Of a stretch of 64,000 nucleotides of DNA, positions 14,198 to 26,466 are shown in pieces (the first letter of the stretch is position 1; every line of letters starts with the position of its first letter). The notes below the pieces were generated by a model. It ran no database searches and was not told where the DNA came from. It saw only the letters and a program-made list of their open reading frames with translations. A program made the position numbers and the translations under genes. Source of the DNA: Rotaria socialis. Taxonomy: Eukaryota; Rotifera; Eurotatoria; Philodinida; Philodinidae. The stretch is taken from the NCBI GenBank assembly GCA_905331475.1, contig CAJNYU010001437.1, positions 1 to 64,000 of the forward strand, read 5' to 3'.

Positions 14198-14953
14198 TTA
14201 TTTCCCATTACATTTTAAACAGTCTTGCATTAATTTTAAATGACCTGTAATTGGTTTTAATTGTTCATTTGTACCAAATAAACCAACACATGTAATCGAA
14301 CCGCTTTCTATTTCCGTTCGACCAGCATCTTCAACAACTGATGTTGTTATAGATGAGTTCTTTTTTGCACCAGATAAAATATCAAGCAGTTCGTCAGTTG
14401 ATTTGCCACGAACAACAATTTTTGTTTCACCATATTCTTGCCAATGGAATAAAGCTTTTGAACGTTTTTCAATTAATTTTTGATACAAATCAATTGCAGC
14501 ATGCGCAACTTGTGAGGCCATTTTACCCGAACTCATGTCTAAGGAACCATTAACAACAAATAACATTTTGTATGTGGCAACGTTTACACCAATATCGTCG
14601 TCGACAGTGATATTCTAAATAGATAATGGAGTTGAAATTGATTAGAAAAGAAGAAGCGAATACGGATTGAGACACTTGAACCGCTTGTTCTTTGGTAGTT
14701 GTGCTGCTTGCTGATGGTAAAGGTTCACCAAAAATAATAGCTAAAGCCTCTTCTAAACTTCGATTATGGACGATTGTTAAGGCCTACGATCGTATTGTGA
14801 AAAGACATTGAAATAATATAGTTCAATATGAATAACCTGTCGAGCAGCTGCTTCATCAATACCCATTTCAATTAAACTGGCAAGATATTCTTTACTGACA
14901 CCATCGACCATAGACGAGGAAGAAGCTGTTGTTTGATTACCTCCTTCTGCCAT
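14198..14953 (-). CDS. PTRH2: Peptidyl-tRNA hydrolase 2 with N-terminal UBA domain
   Basis: Three exons (14953-14837, 14783-14664, 14614-14198) with introns of 53 and 49 bp encode 217 aa. The N-terminus has a UBA-like helix bundle (LASLIEMGIDEAAARQALT...). The C-terminal ~120 residues form the PTH2 domain: YKMLFVVNGSLDMSSGKMAS, then QVAHAAIDLYQ, KIVVRGKS, and TGHLKLM near the end. PTH2 enzymes hydrolyse the ester bond of peptidyl-tRNAs released prematurely from ribosomes and recycle the tRNA. Vertebrate PTRH2 (Bit1) is mitochondrial. A UBA-bearing form occurs in several invertebrates and suggests ubiquitin binding. No transmembrane anchor is seen at the N-terminus, unlike vertebrate PTRH2. 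A pyrimidine-rich AG lies 8 bp before the ATG. Confidence 0.9.
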
Positions 14954-14961
14954 TATAATAT

Positions 14962-14963
14962 CT
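14962..14963 (-). promoter_or_regulatory. Candidate 5' splice acceptor just upstream of PTH2 start
   Basis: On the minus strand a T-rich tract ending ACATTTCAG lies 8 bp before the start codon, with no obvious matching upstream exon. It could accept a cis-spliced 5' UTR exon or a trans-spliced leader. Confidence 0.35.
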
Positions 14964-15426
14964 GAAATGTATATTGAAAAATTCATTGAATGCAACAATG
15001 CATATATTTTTAAGTTTGCCGACGAAGAATTTATTTCAACCCGAAGAACTTCATGGATTTCAGCAAAGCCCATAACCAGCAAAAAAAAAAGAATTTTTAG
15101 ACCCGGATCCAGTCGAATCGTGATTTTATACTGTTCATAGAATATTCTAATCAGAATTCGATAAAGTCGCTTCAACGATGAGGTTTGCTCTTTCTCCAGT
15201 TTCGTCATGGGCGACTGTCACCGCTTGATATCTTGTCATAAATATATAATATAATATCGAACTCTTTCCTTTTAGCTTTGATCAGAGAACGCTGGTTAGA
15301 CTTTGATGAGAACGTCAATCGTCTCGATCGGATTCTTATTCGCATTGAATCAATGCACTTGTCATCATACGATTACTTTCCTTTCGAGTATTTGATAAAT
15401 ACATTTTTAACGAAGGTAATGTATCG

Positions 15427-15475
<49 letters not shown>

Positions 15476-15622
15476 GAAATTCGAGTATTTTCATACAGAG
15501 AAACAAAAAGGCAAGAGTAGCAACCCATAATTTTTGGACTTGAAAATTCATCAGATTAAATGGAATGATAAAATAGGAAGAAAAAGAAAACAAAATTACA
15601 TTAAAATAGTAAGAAGAAAAAA
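14964..15622. other. Intergenic with microsatellite, no gene
   Basis: Spacer between the peptidyl-tRNA hydrolase gene and the 3' end of the RUN-domain gene. The only notable structure is the ATT repeat at 15430-15476. The open frame over it is a poly-isoleucine artefact. Confidence 0.5.
15430..15476. repeat. (ATT)n microsatellite
   Basis: About 15 tandem ATT triplets. They create a spurious open frame encoding a run of isoleucines. Confidence 0.95.
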
Positions 15623-18600
15623 TTATTTTAGCAAAGGTACTTTTGTATGATATTTGGTTGATTTCGGAGTATCAATGTTTAATGAAGTACGTGACATTTT
15701 CGTTTGAAATGTTGACAATATTCCCATAGGCGCCGTAGTGGATGCTACATTTCGTGGTATTGAACCATGTAGTTTTTCATTTGAAACAACAATTGACTTA
15801 TTTGTTGTAGCTGTGGCTAATGAATTTGTGACGAAATCGGGCTGATTTAATCGACGTAATTGTTCTGATGATACCGGTTGTTGTTTAGGTTCTGGTAATT
15901 TTGTTGTTACGACAGACGATGATTTTCTTTGTTGGTGTTGCTGTTGTGGATTTGTTCTGGAAAATAGTGTACTAAATTTCTTGGTCAACGTTGAACGAAT
16001 TGTCTCATTAGAATTGTTTTGAACAATCGAATGCGTTAGATTTTTTGACGTTCGTCGTGATATAGACATCAGCCAATTTCGTGCATTTGCTTTAGATGAA
16101 TGCACACTAATCATAGATGTACTTAACTGATCATCATTTAATAGTGAAGCATTCGGTACATGGTATGTTAATTGAAATGCAAGTGGTGTTAGCTTTTCTA
16201 ATTGAGTCATAATTCGTTCGAATAGATTAAATGTCGCTGGAATAGAAACAAGAACTAAAGCATCAGGCGGTTGATAATAGTATTGAATAATATCTTTTTG
16301 TCTTGTAAAATAATAGAGCCAATTGATTAATTCATTTTTACTAGAAAAAAGAAATAGGATATTTAATTCTATTACTGCGGAATAGAAATACTGTCACTGA
16401 TCATTAGGCAGCTTCAGCTTCGATTAAACAACTGAGCAGATAGGAAATTCCTTTTCGAATTTGAAAGTTCACTCCGAGATAATATTAGAAAAGCTGTTAG
16501 GGCAACCCCTGTAGGATTAAAATGTGAAACACGAGGAAACTCCTTTTCTGGAATCCGTCAATCACGATCAGTGATGGTCTGTGGAGCTTCTCTGTTACGG
16601 GTTGTATGATGATGTATGGAGTCTCTAGAAACCATCACAAACCGTTACAGAGAAAATAATTAATTAATTAATTAAGAAAGTTCCTAATTAATTAATTTTT
16701 CTGTAACAGTCTGTGGGGGTCCAAATTTCTACCTTATATACTTCAGCACTCCTTTCAGATCGTGTTTCACAAACGTCATTTCGTATTTCTAGCTTTCTAT
16801 TCGGGGATTGTCAAGATTTGTATCCCTAGATACTTCAGCATTTCATGTATAGTAAAAAAAAGAACGAACTTTAATAATTGGAAGATAAATGCTTGAAATC
16901 TATAGAGCCAATTCGATGAAATATGCTGTGCCATTGTTTTACTTTCAGAATAAATCTCGGGAACTTGTCTTGCCGAACATGACGATGAACTGTTTTGACT
17001 CATTGACATTTCAATAATTTTCCATAGGGTTATTTTTTTGAAATCTTTTCGACCATGTTCAAGAATATTTTGAATTGCTGTACAAAACTCATTTTTAAGT
17101 AGAGAATCTAATTGAAGATTATTTTCATTATTGAGAAAGAATGACTATTTATAATAACAAATAATAAATAGATTAAATTTAAAAAAAAAATTCATTTCAT
17201 AATTACTTTTTCTGATTGTTTTATTTCAAATAGACGTTTAATGATATCAACGATCGTTTCTAATAAATCTAAATAACGACAGAAAATCATTAATTTGAAA
17301 TAAATTAAATTTCATCATACAATCAAATATCGACACATTCTTTGTCATCATTGGTTGATCACAGAGATTCGTTTCATTTTCATTTGATGCGATCTTTGTT
17401 GAATGAAAAGGCGACGACGAAACAACTATATTCTCTTCTAGCGGTTCATCAACGTTTCCATAAGATTCTTCCATTAAAATATCATCATCTTGTTGTAAAC
17501 AAAATTCATTCGGTGGACTATCATTGAATGTATATCGATGAAGAACAGGATCAATATGAATAATGTCAGCTAGAGTAAAAAAAAAAGAGAAAAGCAACAA
17601 TAGTTTATCGTATCGGATTAGTATAGAAGATATGAATGGCGAATGGCAATGCATATAATCATTATCTCGTTTGGATTAAGTTTCTTTTGAATCAAATAAA
17701 TAAAAATAAATGAGCTGACCCTACTCAAATAACTTACTTTGACATCGACGCATTTCACCATGGCGTATGATTGTTCGATTTTTTAATTTATCTTTGTTTT
17801 CATTGAATGCAATTGATGCATTCGACGATGATAAAGCATGTTTAGAAATGTTCCCCGAAAAGCTAACACTTTTCTTTGTTTGATTAACTTGTTCGATGAG
17901 TAATGGAAGATCATATTCAGAATGATGCTCTCGTTGATAACTATTGATGTTATTCGGGCAGTTACTTGTCGAATAAATAGCGTCGGAAGATTTAAATCCG
18001 TCAATTCTTGAACGGAAATTTGAGTCCTAGAAAGTAAACAACGATTTTCATCGTAAATATTGTTCGTGTCAATAGAAAATCAAAAGCGAAAATCAGCTAA
18101 TTATACTGGAGAAAAGCGTGAAGCGAAATAGCAAAAAGATTAACAATACGCATATTTATTAGTATAAACAAAGCATTAGAAACCTTGTCAAACTACCAAA
18201 TAGTGGATGTCTATTTCTATTAATCATTTAATGGACTTTGAAATCCATATTCTCATGTAACTTGTTGAGTTAATATCCAAAAGTAAGAGTCTTGATCGAC
18301 ATCCAAAGAAAGTTTTTCTATAGCAGACCGAAGTTCTTTTGCTATAATGAGGATTATATAGGATCTATTCTTACTTGATCAATTGATAATGTAGGAATCG
18401 ATGATGACGATGTTCGTGGCTTTTGATCTCTCAGTGTTACTTGAATATCACAAGAATTGGCTCTCGATTGATATTTCAAACAAGATTTTAAGCTCAGTTT
18501 TTGCTGCTGTTCTGATTGAATCGATGAAGGTGATGGTAATTTCATTTTGATCGCCGTTGAATTGGGTGTAGAAGTAGAAGTATTTCGTAATTGTGGACTG

Positions 18601-19950
18601 TAGAAAGCGCCTAAGGGCTCAGTAGAATGTTTACTATTTTTATATCTTTTTATTGATTTAAGTGTACGAGGTCGATCTGAATCATGTTTTTGAAGATGAA
18701 CTAATGTTGGAGATGATGTTGTTCGAGCAGCATTGAGAAACAATGAAGACGATCGTGGCACTGGTGATGTTGTTTGAGATCGAGGTAGTTCTTTTGAATA
18801 TTGCGAGATAAAAGAAAGATCGGGTAACGATTTATTAATAGAAAATGCGACTGCTGAACATGGTAAATTGAGATTATCGTATGATTTTGATTTCGATCCT
18901 GAAAAGAAACGATACTTTTCAAATCTTTTAAGTGAGTAGTATTTTACCTATGGGAGATGTTGTTTGACATTGATTGTTCAATGAAGAATCAACATGAATA
19001 GACGTTTGATTAGCTTGATCAATATGTGAATGACTTTGTGATGTGGTTGATTTTTCTGTCGTCATCTTATCCGAAGCATCATTCTGTTGTCGATACGGTT
19101 GAAAAGCGATTCGAGGTGATACTGCAATCGCATTAGATTTTTGTTGGAAAATTTTATAAAGATTTATAGGCGAAAGTGGTCGTGTCTCTTGTTCGTCTGT
19201 TTCTTGTGTTGTTGCTCGTTGGTTTTGTTTCATTTGACGCCATGATGTTGATGAACCAGACGCATTATTATTTTGTATTGATTGCGGCCATGTAGACGAA
19301 GGCAGATGAAATTGTGAATGAATATTTTCCGATCGATTAATTGGCTGTTCGAAAGCATTGCAATCCGATCGCATAGACCAATCGTTTATATTATTGATCA
19401 TATTCGAGAGAATCTCGTCATCGGAATAGACAGAATTTGACTTTTGATTTGTTTGTGAACGAGATGATTTATCGTATTTCGAATCGAGTTCTTGTGATTT
19501 ATCAATATTAAAAGCTATACAATAGTTGGCTTGTGTGTCGTATTGATCGTCCCATGTAAATCCACTATCGTGATCTTGACATAAACTTTGATCATTACTA
19601 ACTGGTCGATTTTGTTGTTGTAGATCTTCATGAATAAATAAATCGCGTTGAACTGAAAGACTATCTATAGATATACTTTCATCGGTATGATTGTCTTTTG
19701 TAGGATCATTTTTTATTTTGATGCTTTTCAGAAGGAAACTTTCATCTAATGCATTATCAATAGATATTGTATTTGATGAGACCGATAAATAGGAGTTATC
19801 CAGTAATTTTTGATTATTATCATTGTTTAATGTATTTTCGAAATTATCGATATTGAGTGTTTGTTGTTCGAGATTTTTTATTAGTTGTTCAAGATTTTCA
19901 AGATGAATCGACGATGGTAACAAGATGGAATTAATCATTGAATCATTCAT
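15623..19950 (-). CDS. RUN-domain protein, RUSC-like
   Basis: Seven exons (19950-18948, 18898-18375, 18026-17738, 17569-17321, 17268-17207, 17144-16870, 16340-15623) total 3120 nt, encoding 1039 aa. The first ~600 residues are a Ser/Gln/Asn-rich, probably disordered region. They contain HDSGFTWDDQYD and a KSLPDLSF block like one I recall in RUSC1/2. A RUN domain follows (about residues 680-880): LLETIVDIIKRLFE, then NEFCTAIQNILEHG, TLWKIIE, NWLYRFQAFIFQLLN, and a closing segment PLAFQLTYHV. RUN domains bind Rab- or Rap-type GTPases; RUSC proteins link vesicles to adaptor AP-4, kinesin and signalling. The C-terminal SH3 domain of vertebrate RUSC is absent; instead there is a ~190-aa basic Ser/Thr/Gln-rich tail. 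Two introns (348 and 529 bp) are unusually large. Assignment to RUSC rather than another RUN family is likely but not certain. Confidence 0.75.
16589..16717. repeat. Inverted-repeat cluster inside a RUN-gene intron
   Basis: A motif reading CTCTGTTACGGGTTGT at 16589-16604 is inverted at 16637-16652 (ACAAACCGTTACAGAG). It appears again near 16699-16717 (TTCTGTAACAGTCTGTGG). The last two are separated by an AATTAATTAATTA palindrome. The intron (16341-16869) is about ten times the local norm, which suggests that a small foldback element was inserted. Confidence 0.55.
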
Positions 19951-20240
19951 GGCTTTTTTTGAATCACATAAAATTCAAGAGACTACAAGTCTGAAATAAA
20001 ATTAATATTGACATACAGTTAAATAATAATATATCAATAATATTTTTCTTATACATCGGCTAACATATTCACAAAATTAATTTTAAGAAACAAAACAAAA
20101 ATAGAATAAATTGCATTAACATTTCTCTCGTCATCGCCATTCTCAGGATAGATTACAAAGAAAACAGCAAATAATATTATGAAAGACACTAGAAATACAA
20201 CATACAACCGAGATGCGCAAATAAGAAAATGAAAAAAGAA
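19951..20240. other. Spacer between RUSC-like and DENND1 genes
   Basis: 290 bp of AT-rich sequence with no exon. It contains a T-rich tract ending TTTCAG (acceptor at 19991-19992, minus strand) some 40 bp before the RUSC-like start codon. The downstream gene may therefore be trans-spliced or have a 5' UTR intron. The DENND1 3' UTR must also lie here. Confidence 0.4.
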
Positions 20241-23200
20241 TTAATTAAAGTCAATTAAATTCGATCCATTGGTTCTTGATGACGACGATTGCGGCATATT
20301 TGAATATAGATTTTTCTCTTTTGAAGGTGCTAATGGATCAAAATTCGATTCTAAATCATCTGAAGTTGTTGAATAAGTTTTGACCGGAAATAATCCTGCA
20401 GGTGCCGTGAGTGAGGGAGAAAAAGTGTTCAAATTATTTTCCTGTGATTTGTGTTGCATGGAAACAGTAGCTCGTAAATTTAATCGATTTGGTGTACCAT
20501 ATATACTATGAATATTTTGTAGAACATTATTAACGTGATTTGTTGGTATTGTTTCATAAATCGATGGATGCCGGTCATATGTATTTGATGGTAATTTCTC
20601 TTCAGTACGAAATGTGACTGGCATTGAAGCTAAAAATTCGTTCGAATTTTTGTTGGCTCGACCGAAATAATTCGGATCATCGAGTGGATCGAATTGTTCG
20701 ACAATTTTTTTAATTTCTTTTTTCTCTTGTCCATATTCATTGCGAGGATCAAGACGTTTACCATCGAATGTTTGAACTTTATGTTGCAGTTCGTTTTGTA
20801 GCTGTTTAATTTTTGAATCGATTTGAGGAGTTTGACGTTGAACGGGGGGTGTCACAAGAGTATTAATTACGTTTAGAACAATCGGAGATGGCAATAGAAG
20901 ATTCTAGTTGATAAAATTAAAATAAGATGTTAAATAAAAAATAAAAAATAGTCATACCTCATCATCAGTATCTAAATTTATTAAGGTATTACTTTTATGA
21001 CGATCTACTTCCGGTGTTGAAGAACGCGACGATGAAGCTGATGACGATGATATTTGATCTTGATTGGTCAAGTGTGGTTCAGATAGGAAAAAATTGTCTT
21101 TCGAATGAATTCTTTCATATGGAATAGAGCTAAGAATAACAAACAAACAAAAAAAACAGCGTTGATTAAATATAAGAAAAATAAATGTGGAAACTTCGGA
21201 TTTCATCCGAAAGTTATGTGTACTGCAAAAAGTACATGGGACATATGAGTCATTCTAGAATGTCTGAACACCACAATTATCATGAGGAACTAGGCAATTT
21301 GATTTCTGGATGTAGTTTTTGTGCATTTTGAGACGTTTTTCAGGCGATGTTTCGTTAGAAAGCTACGGTTTAATTCAAAACTAATATCAGATTCAGAATC
21401 AGCGTTAAAAACTGAGACGATTTATATATGTTGTGAATAATTCTGAGAAAAATTTGTTTTTTGAAAAATTCCTGTACTCCCCCTCAGGGATGGTCTGATC
21501 AAAAATGACAATTTTTTCGATAACTCAGCCATTTCTTGACGAATCCTTCTCATCTTCGAACTCGACCGAGATATTGATGAGATTGAACTGTGGGGAAAAT
21601 TTCATCACGATCTGACTCTCCTTTCGAAAGTTATCGTGTCTACGGACGGACGGACGGACGCACTGGCCGATTCTAGTACTCACTTTTTGAGTACACAAAA
21701 AGAAGTCGCTAGGGGCTTCTTTCTATGCTGCTCTAAAACTTCTATCAAAGAGAAATCGAAGTGACTATTCAGTACTCACTTTTCATTCAATATATCAGGT
21801 GTACTCGACTGAAAAGAAGAAATAAAATAGAAAAAGAAATACAATTACAAATAAAATCCTTACTTGATGAACTGGTTTTGTATCACGAACATTATTGGTT
21901 GTAATCTAAGAAAAGAAATTTAAACAAAAAGAATTTTACATTTCGATAACTTACGGATTGATGCATTTTAGAATTATGTGTTCGTTTAATAACATCATTA
22001 ATCTAAATAAGTAAAAAATAATTGCATTTTATCGATCATTTTATCGATTAAACTTACATCGAACGATGTTAAATTGTTTCTTACGGATGATGCTTCACTA
22101 GCAACACGTTGTCCGGCTTTGTTAATCTGAGCAAAAAGAAGTTTTTTTTATTAATATCTTTTCAACTTACAACTGTCTGAATTCTTTCGGCTTTGTTTTG
22201 AACTTGTTCAAACAATGGATTTGCTGCCTAGAAGAGAAAACACAAAAAAAATATTTGTTTTCTATAGACCATATAACAGAGAGCACATTGAGCAAAGACA
22301 AATACAGCACAAGAGAACCATTAAGCATTTACAATCATCATATGATACCTGATTTCTTTCATCTTTTGTATCGATCAGTGATTTTCGTCTTTTGTCTTTT
22401 GAACGATCTTTTTGTGTGTTAGTGCTACTGTCTATTATTGTGCCGTCTTTAACATACTATAAAAACTCTCCATGTAATTGACGGCCAAATCGACTTTTTT
22501 TCGTCGATTATTAAAAAAAAAAAAGGTAAACGAATCAACTTACTTTTTCTAATAGTTTGTAAATCTTTTTGTTTGTTTTGAACTAAAAAGAAATATGCAA
22601 ATCAATCAGTGACGAATAAAGTCTCTAATAACAGTATCCCTATGTGTCAAGGTTACCTGCCAGAAAAATTATCTTCGAATTTCGGACTAGATACTCGCGT
22701 ATGAATGAGTAAGTCTTAACTGTATTCGGTCAATTAAACCGTTTTTACATTTGAACAAACTTAAAATACTTCTGCTAGAGAAGTTCTAATCTATGAAAAA
22801 TTTCCTTCCACTTCATTAACAAAACATTCCGATTTCTACATTTACAGGTAAAATGAATTCTTCGGGTACATGCATATTTTACTTGCATTTAAAAAAGTCT
22901 CTCGTGTCCAAAACTGAAAAAATCTTAATTAAATTAACTTGCGCAGTTCGCGATGATATTTACTTTTTTTGATTGTTGAAGTTTTTGTAGATTTCTAACT
23001 TCAAGATCAAATTCATCGATATCAGTTTCACGTTCAAGTTGTGCATGAGTTCGATACCGTGAAAACTACAAGCAACGAAAATTCTTGGTTTTCGTCTTAA
23101 GCAATCAAAATGTTTCGTACTTGTTCAAACATTTGCGTATTAGCAACAGCAGACATAAATGTATGCACATGAGATCCAAGATATGATTCAAGATAACGTT

Positions 23201-25002
23201 CTCGATCAAAATCTAATTTATCATTTTTAATGTCAAATCCATTTGCATAATTACCTGTTAATCAAATGAAAAGAAAAATAATTTCACAATCGAATGTAAT
23301 TACTCACCAACAGTAAATGCCATAGCTCGAAGAAAAACTCTTGCCAAATGATCTCCAGCTAATTGCGACGATTGCTGAATACCTTTTTTCATGCTTCGAA
23401 TTAAATACTTCGGAAAAAGACTAAGATCATCATATTGTGATTCAATTTTTCGTTCGTCAATCTTCACAATGACCACATCGCCTAATTCATCCATTGTTAA
23501 TGTTGAAAATAAACTTGAATGCAATCCGATTATATACGGTGTGCTACATTGTGTTGTCCATGTCATTGATGCAGGAAGTATTGGCAAAAATATGCTTTGC
23601 CTTTTTTAGAAAAACAAAAAAGAAATAATCAATTTTGTTTTTCAGGAAAATATTTACCAATGCATTGGATGAATTAAATGTAAACAGCCGTATGCACACG
23701 CTAGAGACAATATTCATCAATCGTATCTTTTAATACCGAAAAACAAAACTAACCAGTTAAATGAAAAAGTTTCGATGAAACAAACAGAATGCGTCGTTCG
23801 AACAGTAAATGTGAAAAAAGGCATAGCATTAATTCTGGGCCCAATCTTGACACCATGACAGAAAAATTACGCTAAATAAAAAAATCATTTTTTCAGAGAT
23901 TTTGAAACTTTTAGATAGAAACAAATCAAGGAGTTTAGAACAGACAGTATCTTTCTGTGATAAAAACTCCTAATGAATACTTACATTAGATAACATTGAA
24001 GGGAGTTTTCGTGGATCAGGTCGAGTATAATTAAAATTCTAGATTATCCATATTTTAAAAAGGAATAATTGACAAACAAACTTACCTTCGAAAGAATATT
24101 TATTTTAACTTCTTCTTTGCCTTCGTTTTCGTGAAATTCCTCAATTGACAATAACTTATAATTGTATAACGATGATAACAATTGTTTCACATCGGCAGTC
24201 TATCAAGATAGGAAAAAAATAAATAAATAAAAATTCTTTTTAAAAGAAACTGTTCTGAGTAAGCTTAAATAGCAGCAGCTTGAAAAAAAAACACCTACTA
24301 AAGTCGATGATTGAGAAGTAACCTTCAACTGTTTATATAACCATGTAGATATTTAAATGTAAAACTACCAATAAAAAAATATTCTTACCGGTTTTGAAAC
24401 GATCACTTGAGATAAATCATTTAAAATCTTATAGAAAACTTCAAACCATGGATAAAAACTAGAAAAAAAGAGAATTTGTTTGAATTAAGAGTTCCAATGT
24501 AAATGTTTTGTCGTACCTTATAATACATAAACAAGTCGATTCACGATTCGATCGTCGACAATAACCAAAACGAAAAAGAGTACCAGTTGAATCGAGTATC
24601 ACAAATGCAAAATGTTCACTTTGTTCGTCTCTACAAATATTTTTAAAAGAGGAATTAAATAATCATCTTGTTTTAAATCATACGATGGCATTTTGCATGG
24701 ATAAGCAAAATTGGTGACAGTTTTAAGGTGTTCATCAGGAAAATTTTCTGGATATTTCAATAAAATTGCTGGTACTAAAATTGTTTCTTACACCTGAAGC
24801 AATAGGAACAGAAAATTTCGACTTACTTTCATCTTCAATGGGCTCTCGAATCTCAAGGAAAACTTCAAATAAATGTTCAGGTATTTGCCTAGAAGGCAAT
24901 GAATAAAATCGAAGAAAATTAAAACAGTAGAATCTCCTACTTAATACGAGATTCGATTTCTCTTGTCACTGCATTACCAGCTGCTTTTGAATCAGATGCC
25001 AT
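20241..25002 (-). CDS. DENND1: DENND1/connecdenn Rab35 guanine-nucleotide exchange factor
   Basis: I resolve 21 exons giving about 827 aa. The start is at 25002 and the stop at 20241-20243. Most introns are 45-90 bp; the exon 19/20 intron is 650 bp and contains an interspersed repeat. The uDENN region has FEVFLEIREP and YPENFPDEHL. Then come FVILDSTGTLFRFGYCRRS and FYPWFEVFYKILN. The cDENN has LFERRILFVSSKLF, a CAYGCLHLIHPMHW exon and LPILPASM. It continues TPYIIGLHSSL, DVVIVKIDERKIES and the dDENN GDHLARVFLRAMAF. This matches human DENND1A-C closely in order. DENND1 activates Rab35 at clathrin-coated vesicles and early endosomes. The C-terminal half is disordered, with acidic LINLDTDDE, DPL motifs (FDPLDDP, FDPLAP) and a terminal LIDFN, plausible clathrin/AP-2 contacts. 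The start ATG directly abuts a TTTTTAG acceptor, so the 5' UTR is probably spliced on. Confidence 0.92.
21181..21701 (+). repeat. Interspersed repeat, copy A (within DENND1 intron)
   Basis: A ~520-bp sequence from ATAAATGTGGAAACTTCGGA to GAGTACACAAAA recurs in reverse orientation at 35751-36265. The match is near-identical over the first ~380 bp and more diverged toward the end, where copy A has a GGAC tetramer run. It lies wholly inside the 650-bp intron between DENND1 exons 19 and 20, antisense to the gene. No long open frame, poly-A tail, terminal inverted repeat or clean target duplication is evident. It is probably a non-autonomous mobile element of unknown class. Confidence 0.85.
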
Positions 25003-25761
25003 CTAAAAATAAAAAGATCTCTTGCTCGTAGTTTCACCGACTTAGTGCACAAATAGAGGGACGATAAACATGCGAAAAGCAACAAATGAAATTTAATATG
25101 ATTTAATTAGAAGATTTCACTTTTTTTATTCGTTGTCCTTTAAAGAAAGATTAATTTTTTTTTGCAAAAAGTCACATTTTGTCAGGTAGTATTCATTTTT
25201 CGTCCGTTCGTTCGTTCGCTTCTTTTTTCTTCTTCTCTTTCTTCTCTCACTAAACAAACAGGTTCATTGGAGAAATTCAAACCAATTAAAAAATTTGCCA
25301 AAAGACTCCTTCACTCATTTATTTTTGACAAAACTTTGAAAAAGAAATTTTTTTTTTGTCAAAAACTTTCACAATCTATTAATTGTTTGGTCATCATAAG
25401 AATGCGAAGCTTGCAAGGGATATCTTTAATATGAAGTGCGATTGAAATTTGTCCTGTTAGCAAATCGTTATGAAAACTGAATTCATTATCTACGTGTTCT
25501 TCCACGACTGCATCTTTATCTATTTTTAATTGCAAGTGGAAAGAACTTTGGGTAATGATTCATGTAGTATAGAGAAGATATTATATTATAGATACACATG
25601 ATCAAAATTTGATCAGCAACTAGTGACAACTACGATAGATATCATCCTCTGGTGTGGATATTGACTAGGTATAAAGTATGGACTTTGCAGTCTGATCAAT
25701 TTGGATTCACTGGTTTTCTTTTTTTGATTCAACATTGGTGTTCAATTTGTAATCAATTGAA
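25003..25761. other. Divergent promoter region of DENND1 and MRPL23
   Basis: The two genes are divergently oriented and 759 bp apart. I see no additional exon. Low-complexity T- and TTCG-rich stretches occur near 25190-25250. The acceptor-like TTTTTAG at 25003-25005 (minus) touches the DENND1 start codon. Confidence 0.45.
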
Positions 25762-26466
25762 ATGCGTTTACCAGCACATCTGTAAGAGATCATTCTATCT
25801 TATATTGATTGTATTTTATTTTATTTAGTCAATACCTATATAAATCACTGACACCTCGCTATCCGAAGTGGCAACCGGGCGATCCAAAACATCGAGTTTT
25901 TTTTCCTCAATTTTGGATGAGAATAATGAGACCCGAGGAAAATCGTCTACTAAGACCGAATGTTGTTCGATTTGAATGTCATATTGAGTACGCAATCTAT
26001 CTATTCCTATATCTATCTATTCATCGGTTGGTTTTCTTCTTAGGATGACTAAAAAAGATGTAAAACAATATTTAGAAAAAATTTATAAAATCGATGTGCT
26101 TGATGTAACAACAAGAATTGAACAAGGTTTTTATATTGTCATAGTTTATTAAAATATTTACTAATGAATTTGTTTTATTTTTAAGGCAAAGAAAATCGTC
26201 ATCCAGTTTCATCCGAAATAATCGATCCTGATCCAGATCGAAAATTTGCTTATGTATTCTTGGTAAAGCAAAATATTTTTTTCTTTTAAAACAAAAACAA
26301 AATATTTTTATTATAGACGAATGAAACATTTGAGTATCCTGATGTATGGCGTGGCAAACAACCATTTGATGAACTTGCTAAAGATGAAAAACGTATGATA
26401 CAAATGACCAATAAAGAAAATGCTACAACAATTTATCGACCTGGATTATCCACTTGGTTTCGTTAA
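25762..26466 (+). CDS. MRPL23: Mitochondrial large-subunit ribosomal protein L23 (uL23m)
   Basis: Five exons (25762-25781, 25829-25987, 26044-26126, 26186-26262, 26317-26466) encode 162 aa. The match to metazoan MRPL23 is clear: SLTPRYPKWQPGDPKHRVFF, then RIMRPEE, VVRFECHIEMTKKDVKQYLE, KIYKIDVLDVTTRIEQG and FAYVFLTNETFEYPDVW. The protein binds 23S-like rRNA near the polypeptide exit of the mitochondrial ribosome. Length is close to the human protein (153 aa). The first exon is only 20 nt. A polyadenylation signal AATAAA lies about 40 bp after the stop (near 26507). Confidence 0.93.

Noticed and set aside
14353..14553. Plus-strand open frame over the PTH2 gene
   Set aside because: Antisense shadow of a well-supported exon.
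15278..15520. Plus-strand open frame with a long isoleucine run
   Set aside because: It is created by the (ATT)n microsatellite. No splice sites or protein-like flanks.
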